This document shows, in pieces, positions 30,688 to 39,400 of a stretch of DNA of 50,196 nt. Numbering within the stretch: position 1 is the first letter of the stretch; every line of letters begins with the position of its first letter. The notes beneath the pieces were generated by a model. The model saw only the letters and a program-made list of their open reading frames with translations. It did no database searches and was not told the origin of the DNA. The position numbers were made by a program, and so were the translations under genes. The stretch is from Anaerolineales bacterium UBA2200 (GTDB taxonomy: Bacteria > Chloroflexota > Anaerolineae > UBA2200): positions 1 to 50,196 of the forward strand of contig DCVA01000020.1 of assembly GCA_002327925.1 (NCBI GenBank). Reading direction: 5' to 3'.

Positions 30688-33006
30688 ATGCTTGCTGCCC
30701 GACGTCCTCTGACGCAACTTGTTTGTCTGCTCCTGGCCTGCGTGGTGATGGTTTCTTCATGCCAGCCATCACCGCCCACCGCCACGCCACGGCCGACGTT
30801 GGAGCCCACGGTTAGGCCACCGTTGGCCCCGACCACAGCGCCAACGCTGGCTTCGAGTGCGGTGCCCACCACCGCGACAGGGCCTGACGACCTGCCGCCC
30901 GAGCCAGGGACCGTGGTCAAGCTGATCACAGGCGGTTCGATCTTTGTTCCTGAAGGAGCTCTGCCGGCTGGCGCCACGATCCAGGCAGCTGTCACGCAGA
31001 TGCCGACGCTGCCGGAGGGCGTGGGAGCGGTGGGCGAAGCTTTTTCCATCACCGCCTCTGCCGACCTGCTGCGGCCGGTAACGCTGCGCCTGCCCATCCC
31101 GGCGGGCGTGACCGACCCGACGAATCTGGCCATCGTCCATCTCGCCTCCGACGGCGCGCTGTGGTTCCTGATGACCCGCGTCGAAGGCAACGAGCTGGTG
31201 GCCGAGACAGCTTCCTTTTCTACCTTAGCCCGGGTCCGCGTACCGTCGGGTCTGCCTGTGGAGCTGAGGGGCAAAGCGAGCCTGCTGCCCGGTGAGCAGC
31301 ACACCTACCTGGTGTATCGGTCAGATCCCGAGGCCAGGGTGACCACCTCGTGGGCAACGCTCGGCGGGGGCACACTCGTCCAGCAGAGCGACTGGGCGGC
31401 CACCCTCCGCGCGGGCGAGCAGGAAGGCCGCGTGGACCTGATCTGCGCGTGCAGTGAGCAGCCCACCGGAAGACGCTGGTGGGGGTCAAAGCGCGTACGC
31501 ATCCAACACGCTGGTCAGGATCCAAACCGGTTCGCGGTCAGCGTGATCGCGCGACCGAATGTGGCCAGAATCGGCAAGGATCAGTTGAGCATCGTGGCCG
31601 CAGTGTCTGGGAACTACCAGGCGCCGATCACCTGGACCTGGGAGTTTGAGAATGGCGTCAGGGGCGGACCAATCACCACCGACGCCGGCACGACCGAGTT
31701 CGAGCTGCCAGTCGACACCTATCCACCGCAGGATCAAGCGGGGGTACGTACCGTCGCGGTGTGGGCAAAGGATTTTCAGAGCCGCACCTTCGCCGGACTG
31801 GGCAGCTACGTGCTGCAGGCGGAGCCCTTTGGCGTCGCGGTCAAAGGGACGTCGTACGTGACCTGGAATGGCGCGCCCGGGCCAGTGGAAGCCTACACGG
31901 CCAGCGCGAGCGGCGGCCAGCCGCCCTACGCCTACACCTTCCGTTTGATTCCTGGCGCCGACCGTCCGCGCCCAGGAAGCGGTCCCGACTTGAACAGCGC
32001 CACCTTTCGCTTCGAGCAGCCCGGCGAGTACCGGCTGGAGGTCACGGCGGTGGATAGCCGCGAGAGGACGGTAACCACGTCGCTGGCCATCGTGGCCGCG
32101 GGCGGCGAGGCGCTGAGCACACGCATCCTCACGCTACCCGAAACCGCCCAGGTAGATGAGAAGGTCACCGCCTTCATCTCGGTTCGCGGCGGCGTACTGC
32201 TGACGGGGGCCGGCAAGCAGGGCTACCTGCTCAAGGTGAACTGGGGCGATGGCGGCGCGCTGGTGGTGAAAGAGAACGTCGGCGCCACGACGATGCCCTA
32301 TTCAGGCACTATCATCTCGCTGGTGCATTCCTATGCACAGGCGAAGAAGTACACCGTTCGCGTCGAAGCACACGACGCCACGGGAGTGATGGACACTTGG
32401 GAGCAGGACATCCTCATTACCGCCGCCGGCACGCCAACCAGGGCAGCCACCGCCACCAAAGCCGCTCCTATCGCTACGCCGACGGGAGGCCTGCTGGTGT
32501 GGGTGCGGCAAGAGCCGGCGGTGATCAATGCCAACAAGGACCCGCTGGAGATCGTGGCGCCGGAGCCGCGTTTCGCTGGCAGCTCGTCCAGGATGACCCC
32601 GGGCGAGACCAGCTTTACCACGCAGGAGCACTATGTGGACCACGAGGTGGAGTACTACAACCTCACCGTCACCTGCAGCTTTGAGCGGCCTCCGCTGGTG
32701 TTGAACCCTGGCCTGAGGTACAGGGTCACGGTGAGCTGTTCGCACGGCGGCACGATGAATAGCGGCGGGGAGGGCATGGGCGAGCGCTTCTGGTACGCCG
32801 CCAGTCGCGGCTACGAGAGCATCGTCGAGCCGCGCGAAACGCTCAACTACTTCCCGTGGGGCACTCCGCCCGGGCCTTCAACCAAGGAATGGATGGTCAC
32901 CGCTCCGCCGGCCAAAAAGGTGGGCGACACCTTCCAGCTCTATGCCTCGCTGTGGAACCGCGCCCCATGCAACGTGACCTGGACCTACAGGGCAGAGTAC
33001 CACTAG
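30688..33006 (+). CDS. Large surface lipoprotein with PKD-like domains
   Basis: A 772-residue predicted lipoprotein. The signal LVCLLLACVVMVSSCQPSPP contains a lipobox (VSSC). After it comes a Pro/Thr-rich linker (PTATPRPTLEPTVRPP) of the type that spans the cell wall. Domains: a ZU5-like segment (VKLITGGSIFVPEGALPAGA), Ig/PKD-like repeats (GGQPPYAYTFRLIPG, and DSRERTVTTSLAIVAAGG), a second Thr/Ala linker, and a C-terminal beta domain. ATG 30688 has GGAGAA upstream; the longer frame to 30559 would bury the signal peptide. Probably an adhesive or structural surface protein; no enzyme motif. Confidence 0.82.
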   Translation: MLAARRPLTQLVCLLLACVVMVSSCQPSPPTATPRPTLEPTVRPPLAPTTAPTLASSAVPTTATGPDDLPPEPGTVVKLITGGSIFVPEGALPAGATIQAAVTQMPTLPEGVGAVGEAFSITASADLLRPVTLRLPIPAGVTDPTNLAIVHLASDGALWFLMTRVEGNELVAETASFSTLARVRVPSGLPVELRGKASLLPGEQHTYLVYRSDPEARVTTSWATLGGGTLVQQSDWAATLRAGEQEGRVDLICACSEQPTGRRWWGSKRVRIQHAGQDPNRFAVSVIARPNVARIGKDQLSIVAAVSGNYQAPITWTWEFENGVRGGPITTDAGTTEFELPVDTYPPQDQAGVRTVAVWAKDFQSRTFAGLGSYVLQAEPFGVAVKGTSYVTWNGAPGPVEAYTASASGGQPPYAYTFRLIPGADRPRPGSGPDLNSATFRFEQPGEYRLEVTAVDSRERTVTTSLAIVAAGGEALSTRILTLPETAQVDEKVTAFISVRGGVLLTGAGKQGYLLKVNWGDGGALVVKENVGATTMPYSGTIISLVHSYAQAKKYTVRVEAHDATGVMDTWEQDILITAAGTPTRAATATKAAPIATPTGGLLVWVRQEPAVINANKDPLEIVAPEPRFAGSSSRMTPGETSFTTQEHYVDHEVEYYNLTVTCSFERPPLVLNPGLRYRVTVSCSHGGTMNSGGEGMGERFWYAASRGYESIVEPRETLNYFPWGTPPGPSTKEWMVTAPPAKKVGDTFQLYASLWNRAPCNVTWTYRAEYH

Positions 33007-33068
33007 TCTTTCAGACTAAGTCTGAGAGACTTGAAGTCTTGCGCTCTTTCACCACATTGGCGCGAGAC

Positions 33069-33101
33069 CTTCACAATGGCTTCACACTTTTGGCGCATAC
33101 T
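33069..33101 (+). promoter_or_regulatory. PhoB/OmpR-like operator and promoter
   Basis: Perfect heptamer direct repeat CTTCACA (33069-33075) and CTTCACA (33080-33086) at an 11-bp period, followed 9 bp later by a -10-like CATACT (33096-33101), predicted start about 33108. OmpR/PhoB-family regulators bind heptamers repeated every 11 bp in place of a -35 box. An OmpR-family regulator gene lies two genes downstream (33673). Confidence 0.6.
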
Positions 33102-33143
33102 GGGACAGGTTCGGATGAACCCAGTACCAAAGTGGAGGAAGAT

Positions 33144-33557
33144 ATGTTTCACAAGAGGTTTCGGTTGGTGGGAATGTTGATGCGGCTGGTGATGAGCCTG
33201 CTGCTGGTGATCGGAGCTTACCTGGTGTTCCAGCTCGGCTGGTCCCAGGGCTGGCAGGCAGCGCGGCTGGCGACGGTTGACGGGGCGGTGGTCGCTCCGG
33301 CGGCTCCGGGAGCCACCTGGCTGCTCGGCGCCATCGTCGCGGTGCTGGCCATCAACGCCATCGGCATCGCCGCGCGCTGGTCGATGAGGCGGCACTTTAG
33401 GCAGTTCCGCGGGATGCACGGCCAGGGGCTCAGCCCCAAGGAAAGGCGCGAGCGCTGGATGCAGTTCCGCCAGCGGCACGGCGGCCCGTGGTGCGAGCGG
33501 CCACAGGACGGCCAGGCAGGTCCTGACACTCAGAACAGCACCGCCGCGGCAAGCTGA
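33144..33557 (+). CDS. Small two-helix membrane protein linked to the two-component system
   Basis: A 137-residue protein with two hydrophobic segments (LMRLVMSLLLVIGAYLVFQL and WLLGAIVAVLAINAIGIAA) and a basic, glutamine- and arginine-rich C-terminus (KERRERWMQFRQRH). No family recognised. GGAGGAAGAT precedes ATG 33144; the frame extends far upstream but that is within the lipoprotein gene. Its promoter carries the OmpR-type heptamer repeats and a strong terminator follows, so it is likely a target, and perhaps an accessory protein, of the two-component system downstream. Confidence 0.75.
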   Translation: MFHKRFRLVGMLMRLVMSLLLVIGAYLVFQLGWSQGWQAARLATVDGAVVAPAAPGATWLLGAIVAVLAINAIGIAARWSMRRHFRQFRGMHGQGLSPKERRERWMQFRQRHGGPWCERPQDGQAGPDTQNSTAAAS

Positions 33558-33565
33558 ACCACCCT

Positions 33566-33603
33566 CACAATGCCGGGACCCCGCAAGGGGTTCCGGCATT
33601 GTG
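33566..33603 (+). terminator. 17-bp hairpin with GCAA tetraloop
   Basis: Arms 33566-33582 and 33587-33603 pair over 17 bp with a single G-T wobble; loop GCAA (GNRA type). Located 9 nt after the stop of the small membrane gene and before the response-regulator promoter. No strong T-tract. Confidence 0.75.
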
Positions 33604-33622
33604 CTATCTGGAGGCGGTGGGT

Positions 33623-33651
33623 TTGACCCGACCGTGCCTTCGTGGTAAAAG
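33623..33651 (+). promoter_or_regulatory. Possible promoter of the response-regulator/kinase pair
   Basis: TTGACC (33623-33628), 17-bp spacer, TAAAAG (33646-33651); predicted start about 33658, close to ATG 33673. Confidence 0.5.
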
Positions 33652-33672
33652 ACGCTCCAGGGGGACCCGGCG

Positions 33673-34365
33673 ATGAATGAACTGATCCTCGTTGTGGATG
33701 ACGAGCCGGCCATCGTGCGGCAGGTGCGCGACTATCTGGAGAAGGGCGCATTCCGTACGCTGGGCTGCGGCGACGGCAGGATGGCGCTGGCCATGGCCCG
33801 CGATTCGCGGCCGGACCTGGTGGTGCTGGACCTCAACCTGCCGGGGCTCGACGGGCTGGACGTCTGCCGCACTTTGCGCGCGGAATCCGACGTGCCCATC
33901 ATCATGCTGACAGCCCGGGTGGACGAGGCGGACCGACTCATCGGGCTGGAACTCGGCGCAGACGACTATGTGGTCAAGCCGTTTTCGCCGCGCGAACTGG
34001 TGTCGCGAGTGCGGGCGGTACTGCGGCGCACCCTGGGGGAGCCGAAGAACCCTTCCCTTTTGCGCGTTGCCGAGCTGGAGATCGACCTCGGCCGGCACCG
34101 CGTGCTGCGGTCCGGGCAGGTGATCGAGCTGACGCGCACCGAGTTCAACCTGCTGGTAGCCCTCGCCCGGTACCCCGGCCAGCCCATGACGCGCGAGCAG
34201 CTGCTCGAGCGAGTGCACGGAGTGGCCTACGAGGGATACGACCGCAGTATGGACGCGCACATCAAGAACCTGCGCCGCAAGCTCGAACCGGATCCGGCCC
34301 ATCCGCGCTACGTTGTGACTGTCTACGGCGTGGGCTACAAACTCGAAAACGAGGCGGACAAATGA
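33673..34365 (+). CDS. OmpR/PhoB-family response regulator
   Basis: A 230-residue regulator. Receiver domain with acidic pocket DDE (9-11), phospho-acceptor Asp53 in LVVLDLNLPGLDG, Thr in IIMLTARVDEADR, and Lys in DDYVVKPFSPRELV. A C-terminal winged helix follows (TEFNLLVALARYPGQPMTRE, and YVVTVYGVGYKLE). Such proteins bind 11-bp-phased direct repeats; two perfect heptamers lie upstream of 33144. AGGGGG precedes ATG 33673. The stop overlaps the kinase start (ATGA), so the pair is translationally coupled. Confidence 0.94.
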   Translation: MNELILVVDDEPAIVRQVRDYLEKGAFRTLGCGDGRMALAMARDSRPDLVVLDLNLPGLDGLDVCRTLRAESDVPIIMLTARVDEADRLIGLELGADDYVVKPFSPRELVSRVRAVLRRTLGEPKNPSLLRVAELEIDLGRHRVLRSGQVIELTRTEFNLLVALARYPGQPMTREQLLERVHGVAYEGYDRSMDAHIKNLRRKLEPDPAHPRYVVTVYGVGYKLENEADK

Positions 34366-35531
34366 CCGGGCAAGCCCAGCACGGTCCGGCAGTGGAGGAC
34401 GAACGCGGCATCGGGTTGTCTGCTCACGATTGGCGAAGGCACCCCAGCGGCCGGATCCACCGCTGGCCGTCGCTGCGCCATCGCCGCCGAAGGATGTTCC
34501 TGCGGCTATGGGTGACCTTCGGTTTCGTCACCCTGCTGCTCGTGGCGGGGCTGGCAGGGCTCACCTTCGTCATTCAGGAGCTGCTGCGGCCGGGGGGGGC
34601 CACCAGCCTGCTCCCGTGGGCTGTGGCGATCCTGGCCGCGGCCCTTTCCCCTCTTGTGGCCGCGATCGTGGCCAGGCGAGCCTTCCGCGGCATCGCCGCC
34701 CCTCTCAGCGACCTGATCGCCGCCGCGGACCGGATGGCAGAGGGCGACCTGAGTGCCCGTGTGGCCCAGGTCGGGCGCGGCGACGTGGCGCGCCTGGCCC
34801 GCTCCTTCAATCACATGGCGGAGGAGCTGCAGCGTGCCGAGGAGGTGCGCCGCAACCTCACCGCCGACGTGGCGCACGAGTTGCGCACACCGCTGCAAAT
34901 CATCCAGGGCAATCTCGAGGGCATCCTGGACGATGTCTACGAGCCGAGCGACGAGAACCTGCTGTCGACGTTGGAGGAGACGCGCTCCCTGGGCCGCCTG
35001 GTGGACGACCTGCGCACCCTGTCGCTCGCCGAGGCGGGGCAGCTGCGGCTCTCCATGGAACCGCTGCTGGCCAGGGAACTGCTGGCCGACGTAGCGACCA
35101 GTTTCAGCGGCCAGGCCGAGGTCGTCGGGGTAAAGCTGACAGTCCAGGTCTCGGAGGAGGACGCCGGGCTAACCTTCCAGGGCGACGCTGGAAGGATGGA
35201 TGAAATTCTGACTAACCTGGTGGCCAACGCTCTGCGCTACACTCCGCGCGGCGGCAGCATCACGCTCGGCGCCCGGGCGATCCCGAGCGGAGTGCGATTG
35301 ACCGTAGCGGACACAGGGGAGGGGATCCCGGAGGACGATCTGCCGCACATCTTTGACCGCTACTGGCGCGATGACGGTGCACGGGGCACACAGGGTGCCG
35401 GGCTAGGCCTGGCGATCGCGAGGCAGCTAGTCCAGGCACAGGGGGGAGAGATCCAGGTGCACAGTGCCGTCGGCCAGGGCACGACTTTTCATATCGACCT
35501 GCCCCGGGGTCCAATCGAGGGGATAAGCTAG
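34362..35531 (+). CDS. Membrane sensor histidine kinase
   Basis: A 389-residue kinase. Two membrane helices (about 46-71 and 83-104) with almost no periplasmic loop between them, then a HAMP domain (RMAEGDLSARVAQVGRGDVA), the H-box His172 in DVAHELRTPLQII, N-box (ILTNLVANALRYTP), G1 (ADTGEGIPEDDLPHIFDRYW) and G2 (GAGLGLAIARQLV). The tiny external loop suggests that it senses membrane state or works with an accessory membrane protein, perhaps the one at 33144. It converges on lepB with only one base between stops. Confidence 0.93.
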   Translation: MTGQAQHGPAVEDERGIGLSAHDWRRHPSGRIHRWPSLRHRRRRMFLRLWVTFGFVTLLLVAGLAGLTFVIQELLRPGGATSLLPWAVAILAAALSPLVAAIVARRAFRGIAAPLSDLIAAADRMAEGDLSARVAQVGRGDVARLARSFNHMAEELQRAEEVRRNLTADVAHELRTPLQIIQGNLEGILDDVYEPSDENLLSTLEETRSLGRLVDDLRTLSLAEAGQLRLSMEPLLARELLADVATSFSGQAEVVGVKLTVQVSEEDAGLTFQGDAGRMDEILTNLVANALRYTPRGGSITLGARAIPSGVRLTVADTGEGIPEDDLPHIFDRYWRDDGARGTQGAGLGLAIARQLVQAQGGEIQVHSAVGQGTTFHIDLPRGPIEGIS

Positions 35532-35532
35532 A

Positions 35533-36117
35533 TCAGGGCACGTCCCCCGTCTTCGCGGGGCGAACGGGCTGGATGCGCTCCAGCGGCCAGTAGATGAAGA
35601 GGGCATGGCCGCGAATGGAGCTGATGGCTACAGGGCCAATGTGCCGCGAGTCCCTCGAGTTGGGACGGTTATCGCCCAGGACAAAGACGTGCCCCGGCGG
35701 GATCAGCGTCGGCGGGCAGTCGGGACCACCAAAGTAAGTCACCCAGGGCTCTTCCAGGGGCTGGCTATTGATCCATACATGGCCCGCGCGAACCTCCACC
35801 ACTTCGTCGGCCAGGCCGACCACGCGCTTGATGAGCGACTTTTCGCCCTCCGGCCTGCCCACGACCACCACGTCTCCTCGCTGGGGCTCATGAAGCAGGT
35901 AGGAGACCTTTTCGGTCATCACCCGATCGCCGCGGTACAGGTTGGGCTGCATGCTGGGGCCTTCCTCGACCAGGGCCGCCTCGGCCACATAGACGTTGAT
36001 GAACAGCACCAGCACCAGGGCCGGCAGCAGGGTCAGTACACCCTCACGTAGGATCAAGCCCGCAAGAGACTGGAGGCGCGATGCTGTTGGTGGGATCTCA
36101 ATCGTGTCGTCGTCCAT
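35533..36117 (-). CDS. lepB: Signal peptidase I
   Basis: A 194-residue type I signal peptidase removing signal peptides from exported proteins. One N-terminal membrane helix (VLTLLPALVLVLFINVYVA), catalytic Ser55 in EGPSMQPNLYRGDRV and Lys97 in KSLIKRVVGLADEVV, plus the box VFVLGDNRPNSRDSRHIG. Start ATG 36117 has GGAG with 5-nt spacing and lies just downstream of a good promoter; the frame to 36171 overlaps that promoter. It stands alone. Confidence 0.94.
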   Translation of the reverse strand: MDDDTIEIPPTASRLQSLAGLILREGVLTLLPALVLVLFINVYVAEAALVEEGPSMQPNLYRGDRVMTEKVSYLLHEPQRGDVVVVGRPEGEKSLIKRVVGLADEVVEVRAGHVWINSQPLEEPWVTYFGGPDCPPTLIPPGHVFVLGDNRPNSRDSRHIGPVAISSIRGHALFIYWPLERIQPVRPAKTGDVP

Positions 36118-36142
36118 TTCACTCCGGTCTTCCAGACGGCCC

Positions 36143-36171
36143 ATTGTAGTCATGCTGAGGCAGGGGAGCAA
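36143..36171 (-). promoter_or_regulatory. Promoter of lepB
   Basis: Minus strand TTGCTC (36171-36166), 17-bp spacer, TACAAT (36148-36143). Predicted start near 36136, 18 nt before ATG 36117. Confidence 0.65.
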
Positions 36172-36218
36172 AACAAGCGCCGGGTAGTGGTTTCCTGCCG
36201 TCGAACAGGCCGCGACGC

Positions 36219-36247
36219 TTGCATTTTTGGCCGTGTGCTGCTATAAT
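36219..36247 (+). promoter_or_regulatory. Promoter of the three-module 5'-nucleotidase gene
   Basis: TTGCAT (36219-36224), 17-bp spacer, consensus TATAAT (36242-36247). Predicted start about 36254. Confidence 0.75.
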
Positions 36248-36253
36248 GGCAAT

Positions 36254-36433
36254 TGGCTCGGCAAGGTCGCCCGGCTAACCTCGTACGGGCTTGTCTTCCC
36301 GGTTACTGTTTGTCGAAACGGGCGCAGAACGCGTCCGAAATGGGCCTAGGGAAGGAGGTGGTTGCAGACTCCCTGACTGCGATCCTTGACACTGTTTTAC
36401 TGCGTGCGTTCCAATCCCAAAGGAGGAAGCGAA
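36254..36433 (+). other. 180-nt 5' leader of the nucleotidase mRNA
   Basis: Untranslated leader between the predicted start and GTG 36434, ending in AAAGGAGGAAGCGAA. It contains a second AGGAGG-like site (GGAAGGAGGTGG near 36351) and a TTGACA (36386-36391) without a convincing -10. I do not recognise a riboswitch. The 316-bp gap between lepB and this gene holds only the two promoters and this leader. Confidence 0.45.
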
Positions 36434-39400
36434 GTGTCGAGTTCAAGAAAGAGAGTACTTGCCGTAATCCTCGTCCTGGCCATGCTGGTCACCCTGATAC
36501 CGGGTGCCATCCCCGTGCATGGCGAAGCTTCGGCAGCAAAGCAGATCACCATCCTGCACACCAACGACTTTCACGGCAACCTGGAATCCGATTCCAGCGG
36601 CCGTGGAGGCGCGGCCTACCTCGCCGGCAAGATCAATGCCATTCGCACCGAAGTTGGCGCGGCCAACGTGGCACTGCTCGACGCCGGCGATGTGTATTTT
36701 GGCGGCGCCCCCATCTCGGCCCTGACCATGGGCGAGAGCGCCATCGACATCTTTAACATGATGGGCTACCAGCTCAGTGTCTACGGTAACCACGAATTCG
36801 ACAAGGGCCAGACTGTCCTTGCCGAGCGCACTGCCCAGTCGACATTCCCATGGCTTGGCGCTAATCTCGTCCTCGAAGGCACGGACTGGGATCTCCCGCC
36901 CTGGACCCAGCCCTACGTCATCCTGGATGTCGGCCCCGCCGGGGACCAGGTCAAGCTGGGCATCATCGGCGTGACCACGGACGAGACTCCGGTAGTGACC
37001 CTCAAGGGCACCACCGACGGGATCGTCTTTAAGGATCCCACCCAGACCATTCTGCACTACTATGATGAAGTGATGGCTCAGGCGGACGCGCTGATCGTGG
37101 TCGGCCACATCGGCTCAAGCGACAGCGGTCCGTACAAGGGCCTCAAGAAGATCGCTCAGGAACTGATCGATGCCGGGAAGCCAGTCGATTTGATGATCGG
37201 CGGCCACTCGCACGAGCAGGTTCCCACTCCGATCGTAGTTGGCAACACCAAGATCGTCTCTGCCTACTACGCCGGCCGCCATCTGGGCCGCCTGAATGTG
37301 ACCATCGATCCGGCCACGAAGAAGCTGACCGTCGATAGCTACCAGGCGATCACCATCAACAATACCCTGACGGCCGATCCTGATGTGGCTGCTCGCGTCG
37401 CCTACTGGAAGGGCATCGTCGCGCCGATCATGGCTCAGCCCGTTGGCACGACCAACGTCAGCCTGATCCGCGACTATAACGCCGAGTCCAACATTGGCGA
37501 CCTGGTCGCGGACAGTATGCTGTGGAAGGCCGACCAGTACGACGACGGCGTGGTCAACGGCTCAGTGCAGGTTGCCTTCACCAACGCCGGCGGACTGCGC
37601 GCCGACCTGCCCATCGCCGAAGGCACCCCGCTGCCCGCTCCTCTGACCTGGGGCCAGACGTTCAGCGTGCTGCCCTTTGCCAACACCCTGTACCTGATGG
37701 ACCTGACCGGCTACCAGATCCAGAAGCTGCTGGACCAGTCGGCCACCCTCTACAAGGGCCACCTGCAGGTCGCAGGCGTCGAGTACTACTACTACAACAA
37801 AGAGGGCACGGCCACGCCGACAGCGTGGGGCGCCTACGGCGTCGAGGTGGGCGGCGCCCTGCTCGACTACAAGAAGACGTACCGTGTAGTCACGAACAAC
37901 TTCCTCGCCACGGGCGGAGACGGCTTTGTCACCTTTAGCGCCGGCGCCAACCGCCTGGACACCTACTATGACATGCAGATCGCGCTCAACGAGTACATCC
38001 AGATGTACAACACGACCGTTGGTCCGATCGATTATGCGGTCGAGGGGCGCATCGAGAAGCTGGACAAGGTGGTAACCGTCCTGCACACCAACGACGAGCA
38101 CGGTCGTGCCATGGCCGAGCTGTACCGCGGCGTGCCGCAGGGCATGGGCTACCTCTCATCACTGATCAAGGCAGAGCGGGCGAAGAACCCCGACGTGCTG
38201 CTGTTCACCGGCGGTGACAGCGTTCAGGGCAACTCGTTCGCCTTCTACTATCGCAATGCGCCCGGTGCCACGCCTGGCGGCATGACTACACTGCCGAACC
38301 CGATGATCGCCGTGTTCAACGCGTTGGACTATGACGCGGGCACCCTGGGCAACCACGAGTTCAACTTTGGCAGTGCCAGCTTTGACAACTATCAGACTCA
38401 GGCCGAATTCCCGTGGATCTCGGCCAACCTGCATGACTCGGGCGCCTACGGGGTGGACTACACCAAGGTGATCGAGTACACCACCTTTGACGTGGCCGGG
38501 CTCAAGGTCGGCGTCATGGGCATGACCAACCCGCGCGTGCCTAACTATGAGCTGCCCAGCAACATCCCCGGACTCACCTTCGAAGGCGGCTTTGAGACGG
38601 CCAATCGGGTGCTGCCTCTGCTCGAGGCGGAGAATCCCGATTTGGTGGTCTCGGTGAATCACCTCGGCTACGCCCCGTATGAGGGATCACGGGCCGAGGA
38701 TACGGACGTCTTCCTGGCCGAGAACGTGCCAGGGATCGACGTGATCATCGGATCGCACAGCCACACCAAGCTGGATCCGGCCGTACTGGTCACCTCTGCC
38801 ACCAACCCGGACGGGACCCTCATCGCCCAGGCCGAGAGGTATGCAGGCTACCTGGGCAAGGTGAACGTGGGCTATGTGTCCGATGGAATCGGCGGCTATG
38901 AGATGGTTCTGCGCGAAGGCAGACTGTTGCCCGCAGGGCTCGAGCCGGAAGATCCGGCCATCGCCGCACTGCTGGAACCGTATCAGGCGGACTTTAACGC
39001 CTATACCAGCACCGTTATCGGCACGAGCACCACACCGCTCGATACCCGCACCGCCTTCTACGAAGAGACGGGCGGATCCAACCTGCAGTCCGATGCCGCA
39101 GTGTGGGCATTGGAGCAGGGCGGCGTGCACGTTGACATCCATCTCTCCGGCGCCATGACCAACCAGAGCGTCGCGGCCGGCACCCTCAAGGTCCAGGACA
39201 TGTTCACCCTGATGCCGTACGAGAACTCACTGCTCGTACTCAGGATGAACGGTCCTCAGATCAAGAACGTGCTGGAGCGCAGCTTCTTCAACTATGACCT
39301 GTGGCGCAAGGGCCAGGCGCGCTACACCACCTGCTTCCTGGATACGAACGAGGGCCGTGCTATCACCTTCGACCCGACCATTCCGGAATCAGGCGACAAC

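Noticed and set aside
33144..33557. Longer frame from 32856 for the small membrane protein
   Set aside because: The upstream part overlaps the lipoprotein gene and its stop, and crosses the promoter; ATG 33144 has GGAGGAAGAT.
36386..36415. TTGACA-18-TCCAAT as a second promoter of the nucleotidase gene
   Set aside because: The -10 is poor and the spacing is long; the TTGCAT-17-TATAAT at 36219 is far better.
36254..36433. Riboswitch in the nucleotidase leader
   Set aside because: No known conserved core (cobalamin, SAM, TPP, purine or others) recognised.
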